From Prevotella sp. P6B1 (GTDB taxonomy: Bacteria; Bacteroidota; Bacteroidia; Bacteroidales; Bacteroidaceae): DNA of 64,000 nucleotides. Below the pieces are notes generated by a model. It was given only the letters and a program-made list of their open reading frames with translations, did not search any database and had not been told where the DNA came from. The DNA lies in NCBI RefSeq assembly GCF_000702825.1, contig NZ_JNKF01000013.1, positions 304,947-368,946 on the forward strand, written 5' to 3'. Made by a program: the position numbers and the translations under genes. Below, piece after piece: positions 29,400 to 39,404 of the stretch (position 1 is the first letter of the stretch; every line of letters starts with the position of its first letter).

Positions 29400-32300
29400 A
29401 CGAAACACAGAAATCACTCACAGTATATAAGGCCAGTGCTGGAAGCGGTAAGACTTTCACGCTCGCTACAGAGTATATCCGTCTGCTGGTAGAGAATCCG
29501 CAGAGCTATCGCAACATTCTCGCAGTGACCTTCACCAACAAGGCCACAGAAGAGATGAAAATGCGTATTCTCAGTCAGCTGTATGGCATCTGGAAACAGT
29601 TGCCTGAGTCAGACAACTATCTGCAGAACATCCAAGCGAAAACAGGTCTTAAGCCAGAGGTTATCAGCGAGCGAGCCGGGTTGGCACTCAACAATCTGAC
29701 TCACAACTATAACTATTTCCGTGTGGAGACCATCGACACATTCTTCCAAAGCGTGCTGCGTAACATGGCTCGCGAACTCGACCTGACCACCAACCTACGT
29801 ATTGGATTGAACGATTATCAGGTAGAAGAGTTGGCTGTCGATCAGCTGATAGAAGATCTGACCACAACAGATGTGATGCTGCAATGGATTCTGAAGTACA
29901 TCATGGAGAACATCTCTGATGATAAATCGTGGAACGTGATAGCACAGATTAAAAAGTTTGGTCAGAACATCTTTAAGGACTATTATAAAGAGGTGAGTCT
30001 CACCCTCGAACAGAAGATGGGCGAGGAAGGATTCTTTGAGAACTATACCAACTGCCTGCGCGAGTTACGCCACTCGACCGAGGAGCACATGAAGGAGATT
30101 GGCGAATCATTTTTCGACACGCTCGAAGGTGAAGGGCTTACCCCCGACGATCTGTCGAACAAACAACGCGGCATTGCCAGTTTCTTCAACAAACTGAGGC
30201 GAGGCGATTTCGATCCCAGCATCGTCAACACTACCGTAGCCAACCACCTTGAGAATCCAGAGAAATGGTGTGCCAAGACACATCCCAAGCGGGATATTAT
30301 TATCCAGTTAGCCGAAAGCACACTGGGTGAAATACTCAGATATGCAGTAGATGCGCGCGAACAGCAATGGAAAGTCTATCAGTCAGCCAACCTCACCTTA
30401 CGCCATCTTAACCAGCTACGCCTTCTAAGCAGTATTGAGAAAAAGGTACGCGAACTTAACGAGACAGATAACCGCTTTCTGCTGAGCGATACCCAGCAGT
30501 TGCTCCACTCGCTCATTGATGGCAGCGACTCACCTTTCATCTTCGAGAAAATAGGCACCCAACTCAAGCACGTGATGATCGATGAGTTTCAGGACACCTC
30601 TACCATCCAGTGGCAGAACTTCAAGGTGCTGCTTTCAGAGACCATGAGTCATGAAGATGGGAGCAACCTGATTGTGGGCGATGTAAAACAGAGTATCTAT
30701 CGATGGCGCTCAGGCGACTGGCGCTTACTGAATGGTATCGAGCACCAGTTCAACGCCATGCTCATGGATATAAAATCGCTCTCAACCAACTACCGCTCTA
30801 CACGTAACGTCATCGAGTTCAACAACCAGTTCTTTACCCATGCTGCCAACTTAGAGTATGCAGCACTCGAGGAGTTGAACTGTAACGAGCGCGACCAGCT
30901 AAAGAAGGCCTATGCCGACGTAACGCAGCAAGTTCCTGAGAGCAAGCCACAAGAAGGCAGGATTACCATAGAACTGCTTCCTAACGAAGAGTATCAGGAA
31001 GAAGTTCTGGCTCACATGACTGACAACGTGAGTCAGCTCATCGACCAAGGCGTTAGTCAGAAGGATATCGCCATCCTGGTGCGCTATAACTTCCATATCC
31101 CCATCATTGCCCAGTATTTTCTGGAGCATCTGCCTGAAGTAAGCATTGTGAGCGATGAAGCGTTCCGTTTAGATGCATCGGGCGCTGTATGTCTGATGAT
31201 TCTGGCTCTGCAACTCTTGCTAACGCCCGATGACCAACTTACTAAGGCAGCCATTGTAAAAACCTGGCTCTGCACCGTTCAGGGTAAGGAACTGAGCGAT
31301 AACGAGTTCATGATAGCAGGTGCCGACCTCGATGCCTACCTGCCCGAGGCGTATATAGCCCACTTTGATGAGCTATCTACCTTGCCACTCTACGAGTTGG
31401 CCGAGAAGATATATGCTATCTTCGAGTTACATCGCTTAGAGGGTCAGGGCGCCTACCTGTGTGCCTTCTACGACCAGTTGGCCAACTACGTTAACGAGAA
31501 TACTACAGATATCCAGGCATTCCTGACAGAGTGGGAAGAGTCGCTTTGCAAGAAGACTATCCAAAGCGATGAAACCAACGGTATCCGTCTGATCTCCATC
31601 CACAAATCAAAAGGATTGGAGTTCGATCATGTGATTATCCCCTTCTGCGACTGGCCCTTGGAAAAAACAACTGACAACATCATCTGGTGCCAGCCTGACG
31701 AGGCACCTTTCAACGACCTGCCCATCGTACCTATCGACTATAGTCAGAAGGCAATGATAGGCACCATCTACGAAGGCGACTACCTGCACGAACACCTGCA
31801 GAACATAGTTGATAACCTGAACCTGCTGTATGTGGCCTTTACCCGTGCTGCCAAGAGTCTGTTTGTAATTGGCAAGCGTGGTGCTAAGACCTCACGTTCG
31901 GCTTTGATTGAGCTCTGTCTGCCTTTAGTGGCTGGCGATATGCCTGATGCCCAGTTGGAGGGTATGGAGAACAATGACGCGACGATTGTATTCTCTATGG
32001 GCTCGTTCTCTATTGGTCCGACAGCGCAGGAAGAAACAGCTCCCAGCCAGAACCCCTTCCTACAGAAATCAGAGGCTGTGCATGTGGCCATCCGTAACTT
32101 CGAAAGTAAGGTGAACTTCCGTCAGAGTAATCGCAGTCGCGACTTTATCGAGGGCGACGAGCTGGATCAGCAGCATCGTTACATCCAAGCTGGTAGCGTA
32201 TTGCACGAAATATTCTCCACTATCCAAACTGAGAAGGATATTCCAGAAGCTCTGCAGCGTTTGCAGTTCGAGGGTATTCTGTACGACGAGGAGATGACAG

Positions 32301-32614
32301 CCGATAAGATTACCACCATGCTGCGTAAACGTCTGGCCGACCCACGTGTAGCCTCGTGGTTCTCGTCCCGCTGGACGCTCTTTAACGAGTGTACCATTCT
32401 CTCTGTTGAAGATGGCGAGGTTAAGGAGCATCGTCCCGACCGTGTGATGACTGATGGCAACGAGTGGATTGTGGTCGACTTTAAGTTCGGCCACCCCAAC
32501 TCTGATTATCATGCCCAGGTGCGCCGTTATATGGACCTTTTGCAGTCGATGGGGCATCAGAACATCAAAGGCTACCTGTGGTATGTTTACAGTAATAAGA
32601 TTGAAGAAGTATGA
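29393..32614 (+). CDS. AddA-type UvrD-family helicase/exonuclease
   Basis: The 1073-residue protein is a superfamily 1A helicase with a nuclease domain. Walker A ASAGSGKT at residues 14-21, motif II MIDEFQDTS near 392, motif III/IV VGDVKQSIYRWRSGDW near 428, motif V ISIHKSKGLEFDHVIIP near 731, and a C-terminal RecB-like nuclease motif (DRVMTDGNEWIVVDFKFG, about 1016-1033). It acts with the AddB-like protein encoded downstream (4-bp overlap) in processing double-strand breaks for RecA loading. Bacteroidota versions are usually annotated only as UvrD-helicase domain protein. Confidence 0.92.
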   Translation: MVNETQKSLTVYKASAGSGKTFTLATEYIRLLVENPQSYRNILAVTFTNKATEEMKMRILSQLYGIWKQLPESDNYLQNIQAKTGLKPEVISERAGLALNNLTHNYNYFRVETIDTFFQSVLRNMARELDLTTNLRIGLNDYQVEELAVDQLIEDLTTTDVMLQWILKYIMENISDDKSWNVIAQIKKFGQNIFKDYYKEVSLTLEQKMGEEGFFENYTNCLRELRHSTEEHMKEIGESFFDTLEGEGLTPDDLSNKQRGIASFFNKLRRGDFDPSIVNTTVANHLENPEKWCAKTHPKRDIIIQLAESTLGEILRYAVDAREQQWKVYQSANLTLRHLNQLRLLSSIEKKVRELNETDNRFLLSDTQQLLHSLIDGSDSPFIFEKIGTQLKHVMIDEFQDTSTIQWQNFKVLLSETMSHEDGSNLIVGDVKQSIYRWRSGDWRLLNGIEHQFNAMLMDIKSLSTNYRSTRNVIEFNNQFFTHAANLEYAALEELNCNERDQLKKAYADVTQQVPESKPQEGRITIELLPNEEYQEEVLAHMTDNVSQLIDQGVSQKDIAILVRYNFHIPIIAQYFLEHLPEVSIVSDEAFRLDASGAVCLMILALQLLLTPDDQLTKAAIVKTWLCTVQGKELSDNEFMIAGADLDAYLPEAYIAHFDELSTLPLYELAEKIYAIFELHRLEGQGAYLCAFYDQLANYVNENTTDIQAFLTEWEESLCKKTIQSDETNGIRLISIHKSKGLEFDHVIIPFCDWPLEKTTDNIIWCQPDEAPFNDLPIVPIDYSQKAMIGTIYEGDYLHEHLQNIVDNLNLLYVAFTRAAKSLFVIGKRGAKTSRSALIELCLPLVAGDMPDAQLEGMENNDATIVFSMGSFSIGPTAQEETAPSQNPFLQKSEAVHVAIRNFESKVNFRQSNRSRDFIEGDELDQQHRYIQAGSVLHEIFSTIQTEKDIPEALQRLQFEGILYDEEMTADKITTMLRKRLADPRVASWFSSRWTLFNECTILSVEDGEVKEHRPDRVMTDGNEWIVVDFKFGHPNSDYHAQVRRYMDLLQSMGHQNIKGYLWYVYSNKIEEV

Positions 32615-35244
32615 AAAGTTTCCTTGAACATGTAGCAGAAGACCTGCTTTCCAGATATGGCACCAATCTATCACGAGTAGCTGTGGTGTTCCCTAACAAG
32701 CGTGCATCGTTGTTCCTTAACGAGCACTTGGCACGCTTGGCGCAGAAGCCCCTGTGGAGCCCTGCTTATATTACCATCAGCGATTTGTTCCGCTCGCACT
32801 CTAAACTGCAGGTAGCCGACCCTATCCTGCTGGTATGCGAACTGCACCGTGTGTTTACAGCCTGTACAGGTATCGACGAGACGCTCGACCATTTCTATGG
32901 TTGGGGACAGCTGTTGCTTTCCGACTTCGACGATCTTGATAAGAATATGGCGCCTGCCGATAAGGTATTGGCCAACCTGCGCGATATCCACGAACTCGAC
33001 GACACCTCGTATCTCACCCCAGAACAGCGTGAGATGATTAAGCGCTTTTTCAGTAATTTTTCAGAAGAGCACAACTCAGAGCTCAAGGAGCGATTCTTGC
33101 ACCTGTGGAGCCATATTGGCGATATCTATCACCAATTCAACCAAAAACTGGCCGAACAGCAACTGGCCTACGAGGGTGCCCTCTATCGCCAGGTGGCAAC
33201 GGACGAGACGTTGGAATTTGAATACGACACCTATGTGTTTATTGGTTTCAACCTGTTGCAGCAAGTAGAGCAAACACTCTTCAGCCGATTAGAGAAGCAG
33301 GGCAAGGCCATTTTCTATCAGGATACAGCTGAGGTACCACCATGCCATATCAACCTGATTTCGGCTCCTACCGAGAATATCCAGGCACGCTACATCAGCG
33401 AATGGTTGGACGCCGATCGCATAAACGATGGTCGCAAAACGGCCATTGTGCTTTGCAACGAGGGCTTGCTGCAAACGGTTATCCATTGTCTGCCTGAGAA
33501 TGTTGACAAAATCAATATCACCACAGGTTATCCACTTGGACAGACATCGATAGCCTCGCTCATTAATACGCTCATCAATATGCAGGTGCATGGTTATTCG
33601 TTGCGCAAGCAGACCTTTGCGCGTAGATGGGTTGAGAGCATCAAGCGTCATCCTTACGCCACACTGATGCCCAACGATTTTGCCAGTCAGCGCTATACCG
33701 ATATCCAGCCCTTACTGCATTGGCTCATCAGTCTCACACAAACCATCGCAACCTCCAAGAGTCCTATCATCGACTCCCCACTCGATACAGAGAGCCTCTT
33801 CCGCATGTACACCTTGCTTAATAGATTAAGTGGACTGGTGGATAGTGGCGATCTTCAGGTTGATGTAATTACGCTACAACGCCTGATTGTACAGCTGATA
33901 TCAACCACCTCTATCCCCTTCCATGGCGAACCTGCCGAAGGTATCCAGGTGATGGGTGTGCTCGAAACGCGAAACCTCGACTTCGACCATGTGCTTCTGC
34001 TTTCGTGCAACGAGGGTAACATGCCACGTGGCGTTAACGACACATCGTTTATCCCCTACGCCTTGCGTAAGGCCTACGGCTTGACCACTATCGATTACAA
34101 GGTATCTATCTACGAACATTATTTCCATCGTCTTTTACAACGTGCAAAAGATGTTACTATCCTGTATAACAATGCCACCAGCGATGGTAAAACAGCCGAG
34201 ATGTCGCGCTTTATGCTACAGCTGATGGTTGAGAACAAGATTCCTATTTCGTATCAATCGTTAAAGGCAGGTCAGACACCTCAGCTTCACGCCCCCAAGG
34301 TTATTGAGAAGACACCAGAAGTCATGTTGCAGATGCAGAAACGCTTCGAGCCTAAGCGTGGCGGTATCAGTCCTACGGCCATCAACACCTATCTGCGTTG
34401 TCAGCTACGCTTCTTCTACCACTATGTATGTGAACTGATTGAACCTGATACCACAGAGGACGATCTGATAGACAATCGCCTGTTTGGTAACATCTTCCAT
34501 AAGGCCGCCCAGCTACTGTACCAGAACATGACATCGACCACTATCACCTCGATGATGCTCGATGATCTGCTAAAAGAGGCTGTCACCATTGAGCGCACTG
34601 TCGACGAGGCTATCAAGCAGGAGTTCTTCAAAATCAACGATCCCTCGCGTCCATTGCCTCCACTCGATGGTCTGCAACTCATCAATCGTGAGGTAATCAT
34701 CAAGTACCTGCGCCAACTGGTGGAGGCCGATCGTCGTTTGACCCCCTTCCGCATACTGGGTCTCGAAAAGTGGGTCGACATCCATATTGGAGGTTGGAAG
34801 ATAGGCGGTATTATTGACCGTTTAGACAGCATTACCGATCCTGAGACGGGTGAGGAACGTATCCGTGTTATCGACTACAAGACAGGTGCGCGCCACCTGA
34901 AGGCCATGCCTGACGTAGAGGCCATCTTCTCTCAGGAAGCCATCAAGGATCATAGCGACTACTTCTTACAGACCTTCTTATATGCCCATATCATACGCTC
35001 TAATACGGCGCAGCCAGTGTCACCCTGCCTATTGTTCATCCAGCATGCAGGTAGTGAGGACTATGATCCCACTTTAAAACTCGGAAAAGAAACGGTCACA
35101 GATATAGCGACGTATGCAGATGCATTCATCGCGTTGTTCAAGCGTCAGTTGGACGAGATGTTCAATCCACAGATATCCTTCTGTCCTACCGATGATCGTC
35201 ATCGTTGCGAGTCATGCCCTTATGCCTCACTCTGCCGAGGCTAA
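32611..35244 (+). CDS. AddB-type PD-(D/E)XK nuclease/inactive helicase
   Basis: An 877-residue partner of the preceding helicase. The N-terminal half is a degenerate helicase-like fold (VAVVFPNKRASLFLNEHLA instead of a Walker A). The C-terminal part has the AddB iron-sulfur nuclease layout: a first cysteine near residue 597 (YLRCQLRFFYHY), catalytic VIDYKTGA near 754, and a terminal CESCPYASLC triplet. Known AddB proteins recognise Chi-like sites and cut the opposite strand. Its end overlaps the convergent channel gene by 18 bp. Confidence 0.9.
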   Translation: MKSFLEHVAEDLLSRYGTNLSRVAVVFPNKRASLFLNEHLARLAQKPLWSPAYITISDLFRSHSKLQVADPILLVCELHRVFTACTGIDETLDHFYGWGQLLLSDFDDLDKNMAPADKVLANLRDIHELDDTSYLTPEQREMIKRFFSNFSEEHNSELKERFLHLWSHIGDIYHQFNQKLAEQQLAYEGALYRQVATDETLEFEYDTYVFIGFNLLQQVEQTLFSRLEKQGKAIFYQDTAEVPPCHINLISAPTENIQARYISEWLDADRINDGRKTAIVLCNEGLLQTVIHCLPENVDKINITTGYPLGQTSIASLINTLINMQVHGYSLRKQTFARRWVESIKRHPYATLMPNDFASQRYTDIQPLLHWLISLTQTIATSKSPIIDSPLDTESLFRMYTLLNRLSGLVDSGDLQVDVITLQRLIVQLISTTSIPFHGEPAEGIQVMGVLETRNLDFDHVLLLSCNEGNMPRGVNDTSFIPYALRKAYGLTTIDYKVSIYEHYFHRLLQRAKDVTILYNNATSDGKTAEMSRFMLQLMVENKIPISYQSLKAGQTPQLHAPKVIEKTPEVMLQMQKRFEPKRGGISPTAINTYLRCQLRFFYHYVCELIEPDTTEDDLIDNRLFGNIFHKAAQLLYQNMTSTTITSMMLDDLLKEAVTIERTVDEAIKQEFFKINDPSRPLPPLDGLQLINREVIIKYLRQLVEADRRLTPFRILGLEKWVDIHIGGWKIGGIIDRLDSITDPETGEERIRVIDYKTGARHLKAMPDVEAIFSQEAIKDHSDYFLQTFLYAHIIRSNTAQPVSPCLLFIQHAGSEDYDPTLKLGKETVTDIATYADAFIALFKRQLDEMFNPQISFCPTDDRHRCESCPYASLCRG

Positions 35245-36009
35245 GGGTGCATTCTCTTCACGTTCTTTCAGCTCCTTACGCAGTTTCAGCTCATCCATAT
35301 AGCCAGCGGTAATGATACCAGAAGGCAGCGCGATGATGGCAATACCCACAATCGACGAAAGGATACTGATAACACGTCCTGTATTCGAGATAGGATACAG
35401 GTCGCCATAGCCCACGGTAGTCAGCGTACATGCTGCCCAATAGAAGGCGTCGAAGAAATTTCTAAACAATGGTTGCCCTGTCATGGGATTAATGATATCC
35501 TCAGCATTAAACATAATGAGAGCTGTAATGAAAATATAGAACAGAGCCAACGAAGCTACTGTCCACAATATTTTCCCCTGTTTGCGCACCACGGCTACAA
35601 TAAGCATCAGCGGTTCGAAGTAACGCACCACCTTAAAGATACGCAACAGTTTCAGCAGTCTCGACACACGCACAACCTTGAACGTAGGTGATATCATATT
35701 GAAGACAGGCAGGATTGACAACAGGTCAATAATAGCCATAGGCGTAAACGGATACACCACATACGCACGCCAATCCTTGTATTTCGACTCAAAGTCTGCA
35801 GTAGCCCATCTCAGGACATAATCGATGATAAAGAGGAGACTGGAGATCAGATCCATCCACCAGAACCACTTGTTATAGTGTCTGAACATGAGTGGGAACA
35901 CGCCAATCACGATAGCCAGCAGCATCACAAAGCTATAGATCCGTGCCTGTGCACTCAGCCTGGGTGTCTTCACGATATCGTACACAATTTTTCTCCAATT
36001 TGTCTCCAT
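35227..36009 (-). CDS. Voltage-gated-type K+ channel
   Basis: A 260-residue six-helix ion channel. Helices S1-S3 lie at about 25-115, an S4-like helix with regularly spaced basic residues follows (KVVRVSRLLKLLRIFKVVR), and the pore loop contains the selectivity filter TVGYGDLYP near residue 200 before S6. The cytoplasmic tail is a short charged helix (LKLRKELKEREE). The filter indicates K+ selectivity. It is 4 bp downstream of the MFS gene and convergent with addB, whose 3' end it overlaps. Confidence 0.92.
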   Translation of the reverse strand: METNWRKIVYDIVKTPRLSAQARIYSFVMLLAIVIGVFPLMFRHYNKWFWWMDLISSLLFIIDYVLRWATADFESKYKDWRAYVVYPFTPMAIIDLLSILPVFNMISPTFKVVRVSRLLKLLRIFKVVRYFEPLMLIVAVVRKQGKILWTVASLALFYIFITALIMFNAEDIINPMTGQPLFRNFFDAFYWAACTLTTVGYGDLYPISNTGRVISILSSIVGIAIIALPSGIITAGYMDELKLRKELKEREENAPLASAE

Positions 36010-36013
36010 AGTA

Positions 36014-37189
36014 TTATCTGTTTTTGTTATTAGTAAACCAGCTGTGTGTAAAATGGTACATGCCCAGTGCCAGCACTACCAATACCAACGCTACTATCAG
36101 TGCTGTGATGGTATCGCCATGAAACAAGGCTATGCCAATACCCACGCCCCATGCTATACCACTTTCCCAACCAAGCAGGAAGGTACTCTGCGAAGTGCCT
36201 CGCTGACAGTGTCGACTCAACTTGATAAAAAACAACAAGAATCTTGAACCTATCAGTCCGATACCCATGCCTATGAACAGAGGAGCTGCCACCATCACAA
36301 TAGGCAGGTCGCGCGTAATCATCATGAGCAGCGCAGCACCTATCAGAATCAAGCCAGTCACCACCTCACTCTTCAACTCTGCATCCTTGAAAACGAAGCG
36401 CTGCGATAGGATTGCGAGCACAAAACCCATCATCATTGTAGAGTAGAAATGCTCTGAAAGCACTACAGAAAAGATCAGGCCTATGGCCAGAGTCACCAAC
36501 TGCAAATTGACAAACAGGGGGAATCCGTGAGGCAGGAAGAAACGGTCTAAACTCATCGTTGGGATATCATCTTGAGGCGCACGGAAAGGGAAGTTCACCA
36601 ACAATACCAACACCATCACAGCCACAGCGCACACCATGGCGGCTGTCACTACGAGGTGGAAACCACCAATGCGCCAGAACAGCAGTCCTGCCATTGGTCC
36701 CATCGACAAGGCGAAACGCGAGAACCAGGCTGCCGAGTGGTTAGCCTCCGTGCGTTGGAACGATTCGCTGGTATCAATGATGAGTGTACTTGTCAGCACC
36801 ATCTGTGCCAATCCGAAGACTGCCCCCCAGGCAAATCGCTGCACAAAGATGACTACAGGCGAAGTTACATGCATATGCAGCCCATCAAGATAATACAAGG
36901 TAGCTATTAAAAGAGCTTCGACCATTACCGCAATGATGCACACCTGATTTCTACGATAGTGCTGAACCATATACGATATGAATGCGCCAAGTGCGAAAAG
37001 TCCTACGCCGAATGCTCCCATGGCGATGCCAGCATCCTGTGGCGAGAACTGCTGTTCTTCCAGCAGCCATTGCGGCATGGTAGGCACCAGCATATAGATG
37101 GTCATAGCCAATAGGAAGTTGGCAATTGCCATCAGCCAGAAATCCTTATGCCACAACCTGATGTGTACGGGCGTGTTCTGAGAATTCAT
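36014..37189 (-). CDS. Major facilitator superfamily transporter
   Basis: From the ATG at 37189 the protein has 391 residues and about twelve hydrophobic helices. Typical MFS elements are the MLVPTMPQWLLEEQQFSPQDAGIAMGAFGVGLFALGAFISY entry helices and the QRFAWGAVFGLAQM region. The longer open frame to 37297 is rejected because it runs through the gene's own -7 box (37216-37223). Substrate is unknown. It is probably co-transcribed with the K+ channel gene 4 bp downstream. Confidence 0.85.
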   Translation of the reverse strand: MNSQNTPVHIRLWHKDFWLMAIANFLLAMTIYMLVPTMPQWLLEEQQFSPQDAGIAMGAFGVGLFALGAFISYMVQHYRRNQVCIIAVMVEALLIATLYYLDGLHMHVTSPVVIFVQRFAWGAVFGLAQMVLTSTLIIDTSESFQRTEANHSAAWFSRFALSMGPMAGLLFWRIGGFHLVVTAAMVCAVAVMVLVLLVNFPFRAPQDDIPTMSLDRFFLPHGFPLFVNLQLVTLAIGLIFSVVLSEHFYSTMMMGFVLAILSQRFVFKDAELKSEVVTGLILIGAALLMMITRDLPIVMVAAPLFIGMGIGLIGSRFLLFFIKLSRHCQRGTSQSTFLLGWESGIAWGVGIGIALFHGDTITALIVALVLVVLALGMYHFTHSWFTNNKNR

Positions 37190-37215
37190 TTTACGATTTG
37201 AAACTATTTCGGGTG

Positions 37216-37223
37216 CAAAATTA
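37216..37223 (-). promoter_or_regulatory. -7 box of the MFS gene
   Basis: TAATTTTG on the minus strand, 27 bp before the start at 37189; divergent from and 20 bp away from the promoter of the DUF3298 lipoprotein gene. Confidence 0.55.
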
Positions 37224-37242
37224 GTAATTTTCTGCGAGAAAT

Positions 37243-37273
37243 TTGTTATTTTCGTATTTTTAGTGTATTTTTG
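37243..37273 (+). promoter_or_regulatory. Promoter of the lipoprotein-rsmG-MBL operon
   Basis: TTG at 37243-37245, exactly 20 nt, TATTTTTG at 37266-37273, 23 bp before the start codon. Confidence 0.82.
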
Positions 37274-37295
37274 CGCAAAAAATAAGTAAAACAAC

Positions 37296-38105
37296 ATGTC
37301 TTATCGAATAAAATGGACGTTTTTTCTGCTTTTACTGATGGTTCTCTGTAGTTGTAGCAACGAGAACGACGGCAAGCTCACATTCGAACGCCTGGAGGCG
37401 GAAAAGAGCGTCAAACTCTCTAACGAGGAACTCTCACCGCTATGCAGTGTGAGTCTGAAGATGGATTGCGCAACCAAGGAGAGTGGTAAGGTAGGCGAAA
37501 AGATTAATAGCACCATCGTGTACCGTCTGTTTAATCAGGACGGCATCAGCATGCAGGCTGCTATGAATCAGTATACTGATGCCTATACCCTTTCATACAA
37601 GCAGCACATGCTGCCACTCTATAACGAGGATCGCGCCGATACCACTAAACGCTCGTGGTATGAGTTCCACTACATCATCAATGCCACAGCCGAACAAACC
37701 TCACGCCGCACATTAGCCTATCTGGCTACCATCGACTACAGCGAGGGGCATGCCAACAGCATTCACCAACTTGTGCCTTTCAACTTCTACTCAGCCACTG
37801 GCGAAGAGATTCTTCCAAAGGATATCTTCGTGGCAGGCTACGAGACCCAGTTGCCACGCCTGCTACTTGAAGCCCTTATGCAGAAAGCAGAGGTCAACGA
37901 CCTGAGCCAGCTGAAGGAGAAAGGCTATCTGACCACTGTCGACATGTACGTGCCCGAGAATATGATTGTGAGCGACAATACCATCACCTTCATCTTCAAT
38001 CCCTCAGAGATTGCCTCACTCGAGCTGGGCACCATCGAGTTGGTACTCACCTATGCCCAGATGCAGAAATTCATCAAGACATCATTTATCAAGACACTAC
38101 AATGA
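37296..38105 (+). CDS. Lipoprotein of the DUF3298/RsiV-like type
   Basis: A 269-residue lipoprotein with lipobox VLCSC (about 16-20). The mature part resembles the PdaC/DUF4163 plus DUF3298 arrangement: LAYLATIDYSEGHANSIHQLVPFNFYSATGEEI then a C-terminal VSDNTITFIFNPSEIASLELGTIELVLTY, the usual end motif of DUF3298 (in RsiV, lysozyme binding). Cell-envelope role inferred. First gene of an operon whose next start overlaps its stop (ATGA). Confidence 0.8.
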   Translation: MSYRIKWTFFLLLLMVLCSCSNENDGKLTFERLEAEKSVKLSNEELSPLCSVSLKMDCATKESGKVGEKINSTIVYRLFNQDGISMQAAMNQYTDAYTLSYKQHMLPLYNEDRADTTKRSWYEFHYIINATAEQTSRRTLAYLATIDYSEGHANSIHQLVPFNFYSATGEEILPKDIFVAGYETQLPRLLLEALMQKAEVNDLSQLKEKGYLTTVDMYVPENMIVSDNTITFIFNPSEIASLELGTIELVLTYAQMQKFIKTSFIKTLQ

Positions 38106-38728
38106 ACGCAGAGATTATCTACAGATACTTCCCCCATCTGAGTGACGAACAGCTGAAACAGTTTGCCGCCTTAGGCGAACTCTATCGCGATTGGAACAGC
38201 AAGATCAACGTGATCTCGCGCAAGGATATCGACCACTTCTACGAGCACCACGTGCTCCACTCATTGGCTATTGCCAAGATTGTAAACTTCCGTCCAGGCA
38301 CGCGCATCCTCGATTTTGGAACAGGCGGCGGCTTCCCTGGTGTACCCTTATCCATACTCTTCCCTGAGTGCCAGTTCAAACTTATCGACGGCACAGGCAA
38401 GAAGATTCGTGTGGCACAGGAGGTATGCAATGCCATCGGCCTGAAAAACTGCGCCCCAACCCATCTACGTGGTGAGGACGAGAAGGACAAGTACGATTTC
38501 ATTGTCTCACGTGCTGTGATGCCCCTATCCGATCTGGTCAAGCTCATGCGTAAGAACGTCTCTAAAACCCAACAGAACGCACTGCCCAATGGTGTCATCT
38601 GTCTGAAGGGTGGTCATCTGGAAGCAGAATTGAAACCTTTCCAGCGCATCGTAGAGACAACGGACATCTCACAGTTCTTCAGTGAGGAGTGGTTTAAGGA
38701 GAAATACATTATCTATCTGCCACTATGA
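38102..38728 (+). CDS. rsmG: 16S rRNA (guanine527-N7)-methyltransferase
   Basis: A 208-residue class I methyltransferase of the RsmG/GidB family. The SAM-binding motif I is RILDFGTGGGFPGVPLSILFP (about residues 70-90) preceded by the family pattern YRDWNSKINVISRKDIDHFYEHHVLHSL; VSRAV near residue 137 is the motif IV-like site. It methylates G527 of 16S rRNA. Overlaps both neighbours by 4 bp. Confidence 0.96.
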   Translation: MNAEIIYRYFPHLSDEQLKQFAALGELYRDWNSKINVISRKDIDHFYEHHVLHSLAIAKIVNFRPGTRILDFGTGGGFPGVPLSILFPECQFKLIDGTGKKIRVAQEVCNAIGLKNCAPTHLRGEDEKDKYDFIVSRAVMPLSDLVKLMRKNVSKTQQNALPNGVICLKGGHLEAELKPFQRIVETTDISQFFSEEWFKEKYIIYLPL

Positions 38729-39372
38729 TCACCGTCAAGTCGTTCTGTTTCAATCTCCTTCAGGAAAACACCTATGTGGTGAGCGACGATACACACGAGT
38801 GTGTTGTCATTGATTGTGGCGCCTACTATGAAGAAGAGCGCCAGGCACTGGTCAACTATATCAACAACGAGGGGCTCAAACCTGTCCATCTGTTGTGTAC
38901 CCATGGTCACTTCGACCATAACTTCGGCATCGACACCATCTATCAGCAGTATGGTCTTCAGCCAGAGATTTCAGCTGATGACGAATGGCTCATCAGCGAT
39001 ATTCCAGGTCAGTTCGAAGCGATGGCAGGTATCCGTCTCAAGCGTAGCTATCCAGCGCCAGCCCGTTACTTCAGGCAGGATGAGGTCATCCGTTTCGGTA
39101 CCCACCAGTTACAGGTACTACGCACCCCAGGCCACACCCCAGGCGGCGTGAGTTTCTATTGTGCCGAGGAAAAAAGTGTGTTTACAGGCGATACATTGTT
39201 CCGCATGAGCATAGGCCGCACCGATTTCGAACGTGGCAGCTATGCCGATATCATGCACAGTCTGCAGTCTGTTCTTGCTGCCCTGCCTGCCGATACCAGA
39301 GTCTATACTGGTCATGGGCCGCAATCCAATATCGGCGACGAGAAACAGTATAATCCTTATATGAACGCATAA
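38725..39372 (+). CDS. Metallo-beta-lactamase-fold hydrolase (glyoxalase II-like)
   Basis: A 215-residue MBL-fold protein with the zinc motif THGHFDHNFG (HxHxDH), the second-sphere TPGHTPGGVSFYC, the bridging aspartate in VFTGDTLF, and a final TGHGPQSNIGDEKQYNPY histidine. It is in the glyoxalase II-like group of small bacterial MBL hydrolases, probably a thioester hydrolase; substrate not determined. It overlaps rsmG by 4 bp and ends just before a bidirectional terminator. Confidence 0.9.
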   Translation: MITVKSFCFNLLQENTYVVSDDTHECVVIDCGAYYEEERQALVNYINNEGLKPVHLLCTHGHFDHNFGIDTIYQQYGLQPEISADDEWLISDIPGQFEAMAGIRLKRSYPAPARYFRQDEVIRFGTHQLQVLRTPGHTPGGVSFYCAEEKSVFTGDTLFRMSIGRTDFERGSYADIMHSLQSVLAALPADTRVYTGHGPQSNIGDEKQYNPYMNA

Positions 39373-39374
39373 AA

Positions 39375-39404
39375 AAAAGAGTTGGTGTTTAAACCAACTC
39401 TTTT
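39375..39404. terminator. Bidirectional terminator overlapping the sulP stop codon
   Basis: AAAAGAGTTGGT (39375-39386) pairs with ACCAACTCTTTT (39393-39404). The loop contains the sulP stop codon (39389-39391), so the hairpin serves both convergent genes. Confidence 0.85.

Noticed and set aside
37190..37297. Longer N-terminus for the MFS transporter starting at 37297
   Set aside because: The extra frame contains the gene's own -7 box and the divergent promoter region, and the added residues look untranslated (KYTKNTKITNF).
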